DNA from: Streptosporangiaceae bacterium
GTDB lineage: Bacteria > Actinomycetota > Actinomycetes > Streptosporangiales > Streptosporangiaceae
Direction of reading: 5' to 3'
Assembly (NCBI GenBank): GCA_025934635.1
Contig: JAICWX010000148.1
Coordinates: 1 to 20,319, forward strand
Length of the DNA stretch: 20,319 bases
The position numbers were made by a program, and so were the translations under genes. Position 1 is the first letter of the stretch. Each line of letters opens with the position of its first letter. The notes under the pieces are model-generated. The model was not told where the DNA came from, did not search any database, and worked only from the letters and a program-made list of their open reading frames with translations. Below, piece after piece: positions 1-7,756 of this stretch.

Positions 1-183
1 CGGGAGCATGAGGTCGAGCAGGACCAGGTCGGGCTTCGTCGTACGAAATGCGTTCAAGGCGCGCGACCCGTCGGCCACGAAGGACGGCTCGAAGCCTTCC
101 GTGCGCAGCACGATGCCGAGCATCTCGGCCAGCGCCGGGTCGTCATCGACGACCAGAATCCGTCCCCGTGTCACAACGTCCAT
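1..183 (-). CDS. mtrA: Response regulator MtrA, N-terminal part (cut by window edge)
   Basis: This is the receiver-domain start of an OmpR-family response regulator. The frame is open from the ATG at 183 to the window edge, giving 61 residues. Visible are the acidic pocket (VVDDD, residues 11-15), EMLGIVLRTEGF, and the phosphoacceptor segment LVLLDLMLP with Asp57. The segment resembles MtrA of the actinobacterial MtrAB two-component system, which controls cell-wall and division genes. Adjacency to ahcY on the same strand supports this, since sahH and mtrA are close together in mycobacteria and Streptomyces. Only 18 nt separate it from the ahcY stop, so co-transcription is likely. I see no good Shine-Dalgarno sequence before the ATG. 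The DNA-binding half and any mtrB lie outside the window. I am confident it is a response regulator and fairly confident it is MtrA. Confidence 0.88.
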   Translation of the reverse strand, partial: MDVVTRGRILVVDDDPALAEMLGIVLRTEGFEPSFVADGSRALNAFRTTKPDLVLLDLMLP

Positions 184-201
184 GGTGACACTGGATTGCG
201 G

Positions 202-1662
<1,461 letters not shown>

Positions 1663-1803
1663 TCGTTCTCCTCAGTTCTTTCGGCTTTCCGGCCTTCCGG
1701 CATTTCGGCCGAACGGGTGGCGTCACTCGTTTGTCTGCTCACAACTTACGGGACCGTGGGCGGTCGACGCACTTTTAAAGGGGTGTTCTTGACGAGGAAT
1801 TGT

Positions 1804-1809
1804 TAAGAT
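1804..1809 (+). promoter_or_regulatory. Candidate -10 element (TAAGAT) for a leaderless MerR-type gene
   Basis: TAAGAT fits the actinobacterial TANNNT -10 pattern and ends 8 nt before the ATG at 1818. No Shine-Dalgarno sequence is visible, which is the layout expected for a leaderless mRNA. No convincing -35 hexamer lies 17-18 bp upstream. TTGACG at 1789-1794 is too close. The rest of the ahcY/MerR intergenic region (1663-1803) shows only a short perfect inverted repeat GACCG/CGGTC (1752-1756 and 1761-1765), a possible operator. Confidence 0.45.
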
Positions 1810-1817
1810 CGGTGGTT

Positions 1818-2357
1818 ATGCGCATCTCGGAGGCCGCCCGGCGGCTCGGCACGTCGGCTCGCATGCTCCGCTACCGGGAGGAACTCGGCCTGCTGCCCCG
1901 GGTCCGGGACCCGCTGGCGGGGCTCTCCTGGCGCGCTCCTGCGACTGGACGGCCAGTTGAGGTGCCTGGGCGGCCAAGTGGAGTGTCTGGGCGGCCAGTT
2001 GAGGCGGATGCGGTGACGGGCGGGCGACTAGCTGAGGCGGGCGGCCGGACAGCCGAGGCGGGCGGCCGGACAGCCGAGGCGAGCGGGCGGACAGCCGAGG
2101 GTGGGGCGGGGCATGGGCCGACGCACCGGCAGTTCAGTGAGGCCGACCTGGAGGCGGTCGCCGCGGCGCTCGAACTCGAGCGGCGGTACGACATCAGTCC
2201 CGCGTCGCTGGCCTTCGGCCTGCGCGTGCTGGCCGAACCGCCCGTGCGGGCGGCGGTGGCGGATCTTGGCCGCCGCCTCGGGCGCATCGCACCCACCCCC
2301 GACCGCGCGCTCGACTTCGAGAAGGAGCGCGCCCTGCGCCTGCTCGGCCGCCGCTGA
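1818..2357 (+). CDS. MerR-type transcriptional regulator with a repeat-filled insertion in the DNA-binding domain
   Basis: The N-terminus (MRISEAARRLGTSARMLRYR, then EELGLLP) is a canonical MerR helix-turn-helix. In MerR proteins the wing and a second helix follow at once (R-x-x-GYR-x-Y/F). Here about 70 residues of low complexity (about 30-100) intervene, with a heptapeptide period around a GR core. The fold resumes at THRQFSEADLEAVAAALELERRYDISPASLAFGLRVL. A C-terminal stretch (residues 141-179) is mostly helical with no recognisable ligand domain or metal-binding cysteines, so the effector is unknown. I chose the ATG at 1818. A TTG at 1800 would add six residues outside the conserved start. 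The gene is divergent from ahcY and convergent with the CDF gene. The frame remains open through the insertion, so it is not an obvious pseudogene, but DNA binding may be altered. Confidence 0.8.
   Translation: MRISEAARRLGTSARMLRYREELGLLPRVRDPLAGLSWRAPATGRPVEVPGRPSGVSGRPVEADAVTGGRLAEAGGRTAEAGGRTAEASGRTAEGGAGHGPTHRQFSEADLEAVAAALELERRYDISPASLAFGLRVLAEPPVRAAVADLGRRLGRIAPTPDRALDFEKERALRLLGRR
1947..2100 (+). repeat. 21-bp (7-codon) degenerate tandem repeat inside the MerR-type gene
   Basis: Units encode GRPVEVP, GRPSGVS, GRPVEAD, then a less regular unit, then EAGGRTA, EAGGRTA and EASGRTA. The last three (2034-2096) are nearly identical at the DNA level. The array keeps the reading frame and lies between the recognition helix and the rest of the MerR fold. 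Confidence 0.85.
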
Positions 2358-2432
2358 GTTGAGGCGGCGGCACGCACCGCGAGTATCGTCCGCCTCCCCC
2401 GCACCGCGTCCTCATCGTCGCCGGACTAGGCC

Positions 2433-2492
2433 AACGACATCGATGGAACATCGATGCTGCTCCCACGACATTGATGTTCCATCGATGTCGTT
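2433..2492. repeat. 60-bp palindromic repeat element, copy A
   Basis: The left arm 2433-2456 and right arm 2469-2492 are 24-bp inverted repeats matching at 23 of 24 positions. The one difference would be a G-U pair in RNA. The 12-nt centre is CTGCTCCCACGA. Each arm is two CATCGATG-like octamers separated by 3 bp, giving four octamers starting at 2438, 2449, 2469 and 2480. A second copy lies at 19267-19326, identical at 52 of 60 positions. Copy A lies between the convergent MerR-type and CDF genes and could fold as a terminator-like hairpin for both, but it has no U-tract. The flanking bases (2358-2432 and 2493-2532) show nothing else I recognise. Confidence 0.9.
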
Positions 2493-2532
2493 AGGACCAG
2501 TGCTGGGAGTGCCAATGCCGTGAACAGTGGGC

Positions 2533-3654
2533 TTATTGTGGCGGCTGAGATCCAGGATCCGCGGCGGCGTCGGCGGGGGCGGCGGCGTCGGCGGGGGCGG
2601 GGGTCGCGGAGGTGGTGGCGGGGGCGGGGTTTTCGGGGTTGTCGGGTTTCATGGGGCCGCTGTCGTCGGGCGAGTCGGGTGAGTGGGTGCGCTGGACGGT
2701 GCGGATGGAGGGGTGGGCCTGGTCGGCCTTGGCCGCCTGGTAGATGTCCGGCTCCAGGTAGATGGTCTTGGCGGTGGGGACGGCGGCGCGCACCCGCTCC
2801 TCGGCGGCGTTGATGCCCGCCGCGAGCTGGGCGGCGGAGTCGGTCTCGCGGACGGCCACCTTGGCGGTGACCAGGACGGAATCCGGGCCGATGTGGACGG
2901 TGCGCAGGTGGATGACCTGGACGAGCTCCGGGCCGTCCTCGAGGGCGGCGACGATCCGCCGCTGCACGTCGCCGCTGGCCGACTCGCCGATCAGCAGGCT
3001 CTTCATCTCCACCGCCAGGATGGCGGCGGCCGTCCCGAGCAGCAGGCCGATACCCAGCGAGCCCACGCCGTCCCAGCGGCCGTTGCCGGTCAGCACGGAA
3101 AGCCCCACCCCGGCGAACGCCAGCGCCAAGCCGATCAGGGCGGCCGTGTCCTCCAGCAGGACCACCGGGAGCTCCGGCGACTTGGTCCGCCGGATGAACG
3201 TGCCCCAGTTGCGGTCGCCGCGTACCTCGTTCGCCTCCCCGATGGCTGTACGCAGCGAGAACCCCTCAAGCACGGCGGACAGGGCGAGCACGATGAACGC
3301 GATCAGCGAGGAACGGATCTCCTCCGGCTTGAGGATCTTGTGGATGCCGTCGTAGATGGAGAAGGCCGCACCGATCGTGAACAGCATGACCGACACCACG
3401 AAGCCGTAGAAGTAGCGCTCGCGGCCGAAGCCGAAGGGATGCTCTTCGGAGGCCGGCCGGCTGGACCGGCCGCGTCCCACCACCAGCAGCACCTGGTTAC
3501 CGGTGTCCGCGACCGAGTGCACGGACTCGGCCAGCATCGACGCGGACCCGGTGAGCAGGAAGGCGATGAACTTGATGACGGCGATGCCGAGGTTAGCGGC
3601 GAAGGCGGCGACCACCGCCCGCATCTCGCGCCAGTCGAGTTTCATCCGCGTCAC
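2533..3654 (-). CDS. Cation diffusion facilitator (CDF) family metal transporter
   Basis: This is an inner-membrane antiporter that should export a divalent metal, probably Zn or Mn, in exchange for protons. Six membrane segments are visible at about residues 12-36, 40-60, 83-105, 117-136, 166-188 and 198-222. A cytoplasmic CDF domain follows (about 228-303, including VHIGPDSVLVTAKVAV). Metal-site candidates are Glu43, His46 and Asp50 (ESVHSVAD) in helix 2 and Glu168-Asp169 (LLEDTAAL) in helix 5. HPFGFGRERYFYGF and this residue set resemble the ZnT9-like branch. The tail (about 310-373) is Pro/Ala-rich and disordered. The GTG at 3654 overlaps the upstream stop as GTGA, indicating translational coupling. 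An ATG at 3645 is the alternative start. It is the last gene of the mannose-phosphate operon. Substrate is inferred from family only. Confidence 0.92.
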   Translation of the reverse strand: MTRMKLDWREMRAVVAAFAANLGIAVIKFIAFLLTGSASMLAESVHSVADTGNQVLLVVGRGRSSRPASEEHPFGFGRERYFYGFVVSVMLFTIGAAFSIYDGIHKILKPEEIRSSLIAFIVLALSAVLEGFSLRTAIGEANEVRGDRNWGTFIRRTKSPELPVVLLEDTAALIGLALAFAGVGLSVLTGNGRWDGVGSLGIGLLLGTAAAILAVEMKSLLIGESASGDVQRRIVAALEDGPELVQVIHLRTVHIGPDSVLVTAKVAVRETDSAAQLAAGINAAEERVRAAVPTAKTIYLEPDIYQAAKADQAHPSIRTVQRTHSPDSPDDSGPMKPDNPENPAPATTSATPAPADAAAPADAAADPGSQPPQ

Positions 3655-4931
3655 TCGATCCTGGTCTTCAGGTCCCGGATCGCGATGGTCTGGCCGGGGT
3701 CGATCCCGGACGCGATGGCCAGGTAGACGCTCGCGTAGTCGGTCAGCTGGATGACGCCGGCCAGCCGCACCAGCGGGTGCTCACCGTCCATGCCCAGCTC
3801 GGACATCCCGACCCCGCGCTGCTCGGCGAGCTCGGTGACCGCCGCCCGCTGCGCGCCGACCCGCTGGTCCTCGCTGGGATCGGCGATCAGGATCAGCCGC
3901 AGCGGGGTGAAGCCGGAGGACTGCCCGGCTTCTTCTTCCTCGAAGTCGAGGTCCCAGCCGGTCAGGTCATCCGGGGCGGCCAGCGGCGAGACCGGCTCCG
4001 CGGATCCGCCCGGATTCAGCCGGGACGAGCGCGGGGCGAACGGGCCGTCGAACGCGGCGACCTGGTGATACGCCGCCGCGGGAAGCACCCCCGCGAGCGC
4101 CGGGTACTTGGCGTTCTCCTGCAGCTGGCTGGCGAACCGCCGCGCCGCGACCCCGCTCAGCGGGGTGGTCCCCCAGACCATCGGCACCGTGCCGACCAGG
4201 TCCAGGGCCAGCGACTTGCCCGGGTTGACGAACGACTCGCTAGCCGGGCGGCACTGGTGCGATATCTCTTCCAGGCGGCTGGCCGCCAGCTCGTAGACAT
4301 CCGGCTCGATCCGGGTCATGCCCACCCGGCCGGCGATCACCAGCAGCGGGATGGCGGTCGCCCACAGCATCGACCGGCGGAGCATCAGCCCCGGGGGGGA
4401 TGACCCCCCCGAGCCCCCCCGCGGCCAGCCATCGCCCGTGACCGGGACGAACGGGGCCCGGGTTTGCTCCGCGATCCGGTGCAGCGGGGATCCGGCGGCG
4501 CCGACGCCGGCCAGCCGGCAGCCGCGCCGGGCCGCCTCGGCCGCGACGGCCAGCGTCTCCGGGGTGGTACCCGAGCAGGACACCGCGATGACCGCGTCGG
4601 CGGCCCCGACCCAGCCGGGCAGCCGCTCGGCCTGCATGGTCAGCACCTGGACCGGGCTGCTGGAGCCGGTGATGGCGCCGAGCATGTCGCCGGCCAGGCC
4701 CGAGCCGCCCATGCCGGCCACCACGATGGCCCGTGGCCGGGCGTCCGGGGTGAAGGCCGACAGGTCCGTCTCCGCGCACGACCGCAGCGCGGTGCGGACC
4801 TGGGCCGCGGCCGAGGCCACCTGCCGCAGCATGTCCGAGGGGTCGGCCGCCTCGACGACGTCGGGCGTGTCGAGCCGGTCCGCGGCGAGGACGAAGTCCG
4901 CCCCGCCCCACCCATCCAAGTCGTCACTCAC
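3651..4931 (-). CDS. SIS-domain phosphoglucose/phosphomannose isomerase family protein
   Basis: The family interconverts fructose-6-phosphate with glucose-6- and/or mannose-6-phosphate in the cytosol. Over 426 residues the first SIS domain shows [10 protein letters not shown] (73-82) and SCSGTTPET (118-126), and the second has QENAKYPA (271-278) and His289, the region of the catalytic Glu and His of the PGI/PMI family. I chose the GTG at 4931, which overlaps the Trm112 stop as GTGA. The frame continues to 5255 but that part is antisense-like Arg-rich sequence inside the upstream gene. Residues about 168-182 ([15 protein letters not shown]) are an unusual Gly/Pro insertion encoded by three 7-base homopolymer runs. 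About 20 acidic residues near 325-350 form another variable segment. No class I mannose-6-phosphate isomerase gene is present in this operon, so this protein may supply that activity (inference). Confidence 0.9.
   Translation of the reverse strand: MSDDLDGWGGADFVLAADRLDTPDVVEAADPSDMLRQVASAAAQVRTALRSCAETDLSAFTPDARPRAIVVAGMGGSGLAGDMLGAITGSSSPVQVLTMQAERLPGWVGAADAVIAVSCSGTTPETLAVAAEAARRGCRLAGVGAAGSPLHRIAEQTRAPFVPVTGDGWPRGGSGGSSPPGLMLRRSMLWATAIPLLVIAGRVGMTRIEPDVYELAASRLEEISHQCRPASESFVNPGKSLALDLVGTVPMVWGTTPLSGVAARRFASQLQENAKYPALAGVLPAAAYHQVAAFDGPFAPRSSRLNPGGSAEPVSPLAAPDDLTGWDLDFEEEEAGQSSGFTPLRLILIADPSEDQRVGAQRAAVTELAEQRGVGMSELGMDGEHPLVRLAGVIQLTDYASVYLAIASGIDPGQTIAIRDLKTRIE
4392..4411. repeat. GC-only hairpin with homopolymer runs inside the SIS isomerase gene
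   Basis: CGGGGGGG (4392-4399) and CCCCCCCG (4404-4411) form a perfect 8-bp stem with an ATGA loop. A third run of seven C follows at 4414-4420. It encodes the Gly/Pro insertion of the isomerase. Its plan (G-run, 4-nt loop, C-run) resembles the intergenic hairpin at 7730-7747. Confidence 0.8.
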
Positions 4932-5110
4932 GAGGTACTCGGGCGCCTGGCTTCTTCGACCAGGAGGACGGGGATGTCGTCGCGCACCGGGTAGGCCAGG
5001 CCGCAGGTGTCGCTGGTGCACACGAGCTCGCTGGCGTCCTCGTCGACGCGCAGCGGCGAGTGACATTCGGGGCAGGCCAGGATGTCGAGCAGCCAGCCGT
5101 CGATCTGCAT
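4928..5110 (-). CDS. Trm112 / UPF0434 family zinc-ribbon protein
   Basis: This 60-residue protein has the four-cysteine zinc ribbon of the Trm112-like family: [10 protein letters not shown] (Cys13, Cys16) and [14 protein letters not shown] (Cys31, Cys36), ending with the conserved [14 protein letters not shown]. Eukaryotic and archaeal Trm112 activates methyltransferases. The bacterial role is unsettled, so no reaction is assigned. The ATG at 5110 has GGGAG upstream. The TGA overlaps the GTG of the next gene by 4 nt, and the gene begins 9 nt after the phosphomannomutase stop, so it is embedded in the operon. The same placement between phosphomannomutase and the SIS isomerase is common in actinobacteria (family knowledge). 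Confidence 0.93.
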   Translation of the reverse strand: MQIDGWLLDILACPECHSPLRVDEDASELVCTSDTCGLAYPVRDDIPVLLVEEARRPSTS

Positions 5111-5119
5111 GGGTTCTCC

Positions 5120-6481
5120 CTATCCGGAATGGTCGGTGGTATCCCTGACCACGCCGAGCACTTCGTCTCGCACGGCGGCCATGGTGGCGGCGTCTTCCGC
5201 CTCGACGTTGAGCCGGAGCAGCGGCTCGGTGTTGGACGGCCGCAGGTTGAACCACCAGGTGCTCGTGTTGACGGTGAGCCCGTCCAGCTCGTCGGTGCTG
5301 ACCCCGGGCCGGCCAGCGAACGCCTGCCTGACCTGCTCGGTCGAGGCGGCCTGGTCCGCCACGTCGGAGTTGATCTCTCCGCTGGCGACGTACCGGGAGT
5401 ACCGGGCGAGCAGCTGGGACAGCGGCAGCGGCTGCTCCCCCAGGGCGGCCAGCGTGTGCAGCGCGGCGAGCAGCCCGGAGTCGGCGAACCAGAAGTCCCG
5501 GAAATAGAAGTGCCCCGAGTGCTCGCCGCCGAACACCGCGCCGTTCTCCGCCATCTTGGCCTTGATGAAGGAATGGCCGACCCGGGTGCGCACCGGGATG
5601 CCGCCGGCCTCGGTGATGATTTCCGGCACCGCGCGCGACGTGATCAGGTTGTGGATGACCGGCGCGCCCGGATCGCGGGCCAGTTCCCTGGTCGCGATCA
5701 GGGCGGTGAGCACCGAGGGCGAGACGAGTTCGCCGCGCTCGTCCACCACGAAGCAGCGGTCGGCGTCGCCGTCGAAGGCGAGCCCGATGTCGGCCCCGTG
5801 CTCGGTCACCGCGCGCTGCAGGTCGCGCAGGTTCGCCGGGTCGATGGGATTGGCCTCGTGGTTCGGGAACGTGCCGTCGAGGTCGAAGTAGAGCGGGACC
5901 ACGGTGATGGGCAGGCCCTCGAAGACCTTCGGCACGGTATGGCCCGCCATCCCGTTGCCGGCGTCCACGGCCACCGTGAGGGGGCGGATCGCGGAGATGT
6001 CGACGAGCTTGTGCAGGTGATCGGCGTACCCGGCGAGCAGGTCGCGCGAGGTGACGGTGCCGGGGACCGGGGCAGGATCCAAACCCCGTTCGGCCAGATC
6101 TTTGATCTCTAGCAGGCCGGTCTGGATGCCGACCGGCTTAGCCCCGGCCCGGCAGAGCTTGATGCCGTTGTAGCGGGCCGGGTTGTGGCTGGCGGTGATC
6201 ATCGCGCCGGGGATGCCGAGGTCGCCGCTGGCGTAGTAGATCATGTCGGTCGAGCCGAGGCCGCCGGCTATCACGTCGGCGCCCTGCGACGCCACGCCGC
6301 GGCCGAACGCGTCCGCCAGCGGGCCCGAGGACGTGCGCATGTCGTGCATGGTCACGATCGTCTCAGCGCCGGTGACCCGGGCGAACGCCGCGCCGATCGC
6401 CTCGGCCACGTCCTCGTCGAGCTGATCGGGCACGACTCCCCTGATGTCGTACGCCTTGACGATGCCCGCAAGATCACCCAA
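5120..6481 (-). CDS. manB: Phosphomannomutase/phosphoglucomutase
   Basis: The enzyme interconverts hexose-6-phosphate and hexose-1-phosphate, making mannose-1-phosphate for GDP-mannose and/or glucose-1-phosphate. The 453 residues are normal for the alpha-D-phosphohexomutase family. Domain 1 has IVKAYDIRG (7-15) and the phosphoserine loop TASHNP (Ser98). Domain 2 has the magnesium loop DGDADR (237-242). Domain 3 has the sugar-binding GGEHSGH. Domain 4 has the phosphate-binding RPSNTEP. The start is a TTG at 6481, with an AGG 7 nt upstream and GGGAGG slightly further off. No ATG gives a full-length first motif. It follows DUF3499 after 63 nt, a gap with only a 5-bp hairpin. Substrate preference cannot be read from sequence. 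Confidence 0.94.
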   Translation of the reverse strand: MGDLAGIVKAYDIRGVVPDQLDEDVAEAIGAAFARVTGAETIVTMHDMRTSSGPLADAFGRGVASQGADVIAGGLGSTDMIYYASGDLGIPGAMITASHNPARYNGIKLCRAGAKPVGIQTGLLEIKDLAERGLDPAPVPGTVTSRDLLAGYADHLHKLVDISAIRPLTVAVDAGNGMAGHTVPKVFEGLPITVVPLYFDLDGTFPNHEANPIDPANLRDLQRAVTEHGADIGLAFDGDADRCFVVDERGELVSPSVLTALIATRELARDPGAPVIHNLITSRAVPEIITEAGGIPVRTRVGHSFIKAKMAENGAVFGGEHSGHFYFRDFWFADSGLLAALHTLAALGEQPLPLSQLLARYSRYVASGEINSDVADQAASTEQVRQAFAGRPGVSTDELDGLTVNTSTWWFNLRPSNTEPLLRLNVEAEDAATMAAVRDEVLGVVRDTTDHSG

Positions 6482-6544
6482 TGCGAGACCTGCCTCCCGT
6501 GACCCGACTGCTGCCCCCGCTCCGTGCGGGCGGCACTGCCGAGC

Positions 6545-6922
6545 CTATCGGTCCGGCGGAGGACCCGAGCGCAGTACCCGCAGGTGGCCCCGGCGGCCGA
6601 TCTCGACGCCCTGGCCGACCGGCTCGGGATCGAGCCGGCTGTCAGGCCGGGGCCGCGGCGGGTTGTCCATCACCGCGTTGGCCAGCGCTTCCAGGTCATC
6701 GGCGCGGTCCTGGACCGGCTCGATGGGCAGCCGCACGACATCCCAGCCGCGCGGCGCGACGAGCCGGGCCGCATGCTTCTCGCACAGGTCATAACTGTGC
6801 GGCTCCACGTAGGCGGCGAGCGGCCCGAGGACCGCCGTCGAGTCGCGGTACACGTAGGTCAGCGTGTACACAGGAGGATGCTTGCATGCGGTGCGTGAGC
6901 AGCAACGGGAACGAGAACCCAC
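6545..6922 (-). CDS. DUF3499 family protein (actinobacterial, probable zinc-binding)
   Basis: This 125-residue protein of unknown function matches the actinobacterial DUF3499 family. Hallmarks are RCCSRTAC, ATLTYVY-like TLTYVYRDSTAVLGPLA, and YDLCEKHAARLVAPRGWDVVRL. Cys7/8, Cys13, Cys47 and His50 could bind one zinc. The second half (about 66-125) is less conserved and ends in an Arg/Pro-rich tail. The start is the GTG at 6922, with a GAGG-like site about 8 nt upstream. It is the first gene of the sugar-phosphate operon and is divergent from the metallopeptidase-family gene at 7151. An 18-bp palindrome lies 33 nt upstream of its start. Confidence 0.88.
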   Translation of the reverse strand: MGSRSRCCSRTACKHPPVYTLTYVYRDSTAVLGPLAAYVEPHSYDLCEKHAARLVAPRGWDVVRLPIEPVQDRADDLEALANAVMDNPPRPRPDSRLDPEPVGQGVEIGRRGHLRVLRSGPPPDR

Positions 6923-6955
6923 CAGTCCACCTCGCTCACATCACCAACGGACCCA

Positions 6956-6973
6956 CGTCCCGGATCCGGGACG
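6956..6973. promoter_or_regulatory. Perfect 18-bp palindrome, candidate operator
   Basis: CGTCCCGGATCCGGGACG is a perfect inverted repeat centred between 6964 and 6965 in the 228-bp divergent region between DUF3499 and the metallopeptidase-family gene. Directly after it, GTGACGATAC (6974-6983) and GTGACGGTAT (6988-6997) form an imperfect direct repeat 14 bp apart. No matching regulator gene is adjacent. Operator function is inferred. Confidence 0.5.
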
Positions 6974-7136
6974 GTGACGATACAACCGTGACGGTATCTG
7001 TCTGCGGCCGGTAAAGCCATCACCGGGCGCATGAGGTCGCGGTCGTGTCGCGCTTTGCGCGGCTTGCCCGAGTCGGGCCGCTCCCCCGGGCGAACCGCCC
7101 GGCTGGCGTGGCTACCGAGTATATGGGCTGATCAGA

Positions 7137-7142
7137 TACGCT
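7137..7142 (+). promoter_or_regulatory. Candidate -10 element (TACGCT) for a leaderless metallopeptidase-family gene
   Basis: TACGCT fits TANNNT and ends 8 nt before the ATG at 7151, with no Shine-Dalgarno sequence between. The spacer CGGTGACT resembles the CGGTGGTT found at the same position before the MerR-type gene. No clear -35 is visible. Confidence 0.4.
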
Positions 7143-7150
7143 CGGTGACT

Positions 7151-7690
7151 ATGCAGACCGGTGACGGCGGTTCCAGGCCAGATTCCGGTTCCGGCCCGAA
7201 TCCGGGCTCGGGACCCGGACCTGGTTCCGGGCCTGGTTCCGGGCCTGGTTCCGGCGTCCGGCCGAAGCGGCGTGACCGGCACGGGCGCGGGCTGCGCGGC
7301 CTGCTGGTGCCGCCCGGCGTGCCGCTGTACCGGACCCGGTCCCAGCAGTTCGACGACCTGGTGCTCGAGGCGGTGGCGCGGCTCGAGCCGCGCTGGGAGA
7401 CCGAGCTGTCCGACGTGGAATTCGCGGTGCAGGAAGTCCCCGACACCGACATCATGGACGGCGAGGGCGTGCCGCTGGCCCGCATCGTCCGCGCCGTGCC
7501 CGACATCAGCGACCCGGAGCACCCGGCCACCGGGCCGCGCATCGTGCTGTTCCGGCGGCCGCTGCTGGCCCGGGCCGAAGACGAGGACGAGCTCAGCGAG
7601 CTGCTCTACGACGTCGTGGTCGAGGAGTTCGCCGAGATCCTCGGCGTGGATCCCGAGGTCATCGACCCCACCTTCGGCGAGCTGGGCTAG
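7151..7690 (+). CDS. Metallopeptidase family protein lacking the HExxH motif
   Basis: The conserved part (about residues 40-179) matches the small actinobacterial metallopeptidase-family proteins (COG3824-like minimal metalloprotease fold): RDRHGRGLRGLLVPPGVPLYRT, FDDLVLEAVARLEPRWE, VEFAVQEVP, IVLFRRPLLARA. At the usual active-site helix this copy reads LLYDVVVEEFAEILG (151-165), with no HExxH, so protease activity is unlikely. The first 35 residues are a Gly/Ser/Pro repeat (GSGPG units, 12-bp DNA period at about 7220-7255). I chose the ATG at 7151. The open frame extends to 7031 but upstream residues are not family-like. The gene is convergent with DUF5719, with two hairpins between them. 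Its function is unknown. Confidence 0.85.
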   Translation: MQTGDGGSRPDSGSGPNPGSGPGPGSGPGSGPGSGVRPKRRDRHGRGLRGLLVPPGVPLYRTRSQQFDDLVLEAVARLEPRWETELSDVEFAVQEVPDTDIMDGEGVPLARIVRAVPDISDPEHPATGPRIVLFRRPLLARAEDEDELSELLYDVVVEEFAEILGVDPEVIDPTFGELG

Positions 7691-7701
7691 ACAGTGCTAA
7701 C

Positions 7702-7747
7702 CCGGGGGGCGGCCCCCGGACCTCCGCGACTGGGGGAGACCCCCCAG
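7702..7747. terminator. Tandem GC-rich hairpins between convergent genes
   Basis: Two perfect 7-bp stems lie in the 66-bp gap between convergent genes. The first is CCGGGGG/CCCCCGG (7702-7708 and 7713-7719, loop GCGG). The second is CTGGGGG/CCCCCAG (7730-7736 and 7741-7747, loop AGAC). They could stop transcription from both sides. There is no U-tract, which is common for GC-rich actinobacterial terminators. Confidence 0.6.
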
Positions 7748-7756
7748 GCCCCCTTC

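Noticed and set aside
1663..1803. SAH riboswitch upstream of ahcY
   Set aside because: The leader has only short GC repeats (GCCGGAAGGCC-type). I found no arrangement matching the SAH aptamer core.
2441..2523. Short peptide reading MEHRC...HDID...SMSL common to both 60-bp repeat copies
   Set aside because: The similarity follows from the DNA repeat itself. Both frames run into unrelated sequence, and neither has a ribosome-binding site.
4932..5255. 108-residue N-terminal extension of the SIS isomerase
   Set aside because: It overlaps the Trm112 gene and the 3' end of manB in another frame, and is Arg-rich. The GTG at 4931 forms the same GTGA overlap seen at the next junction.
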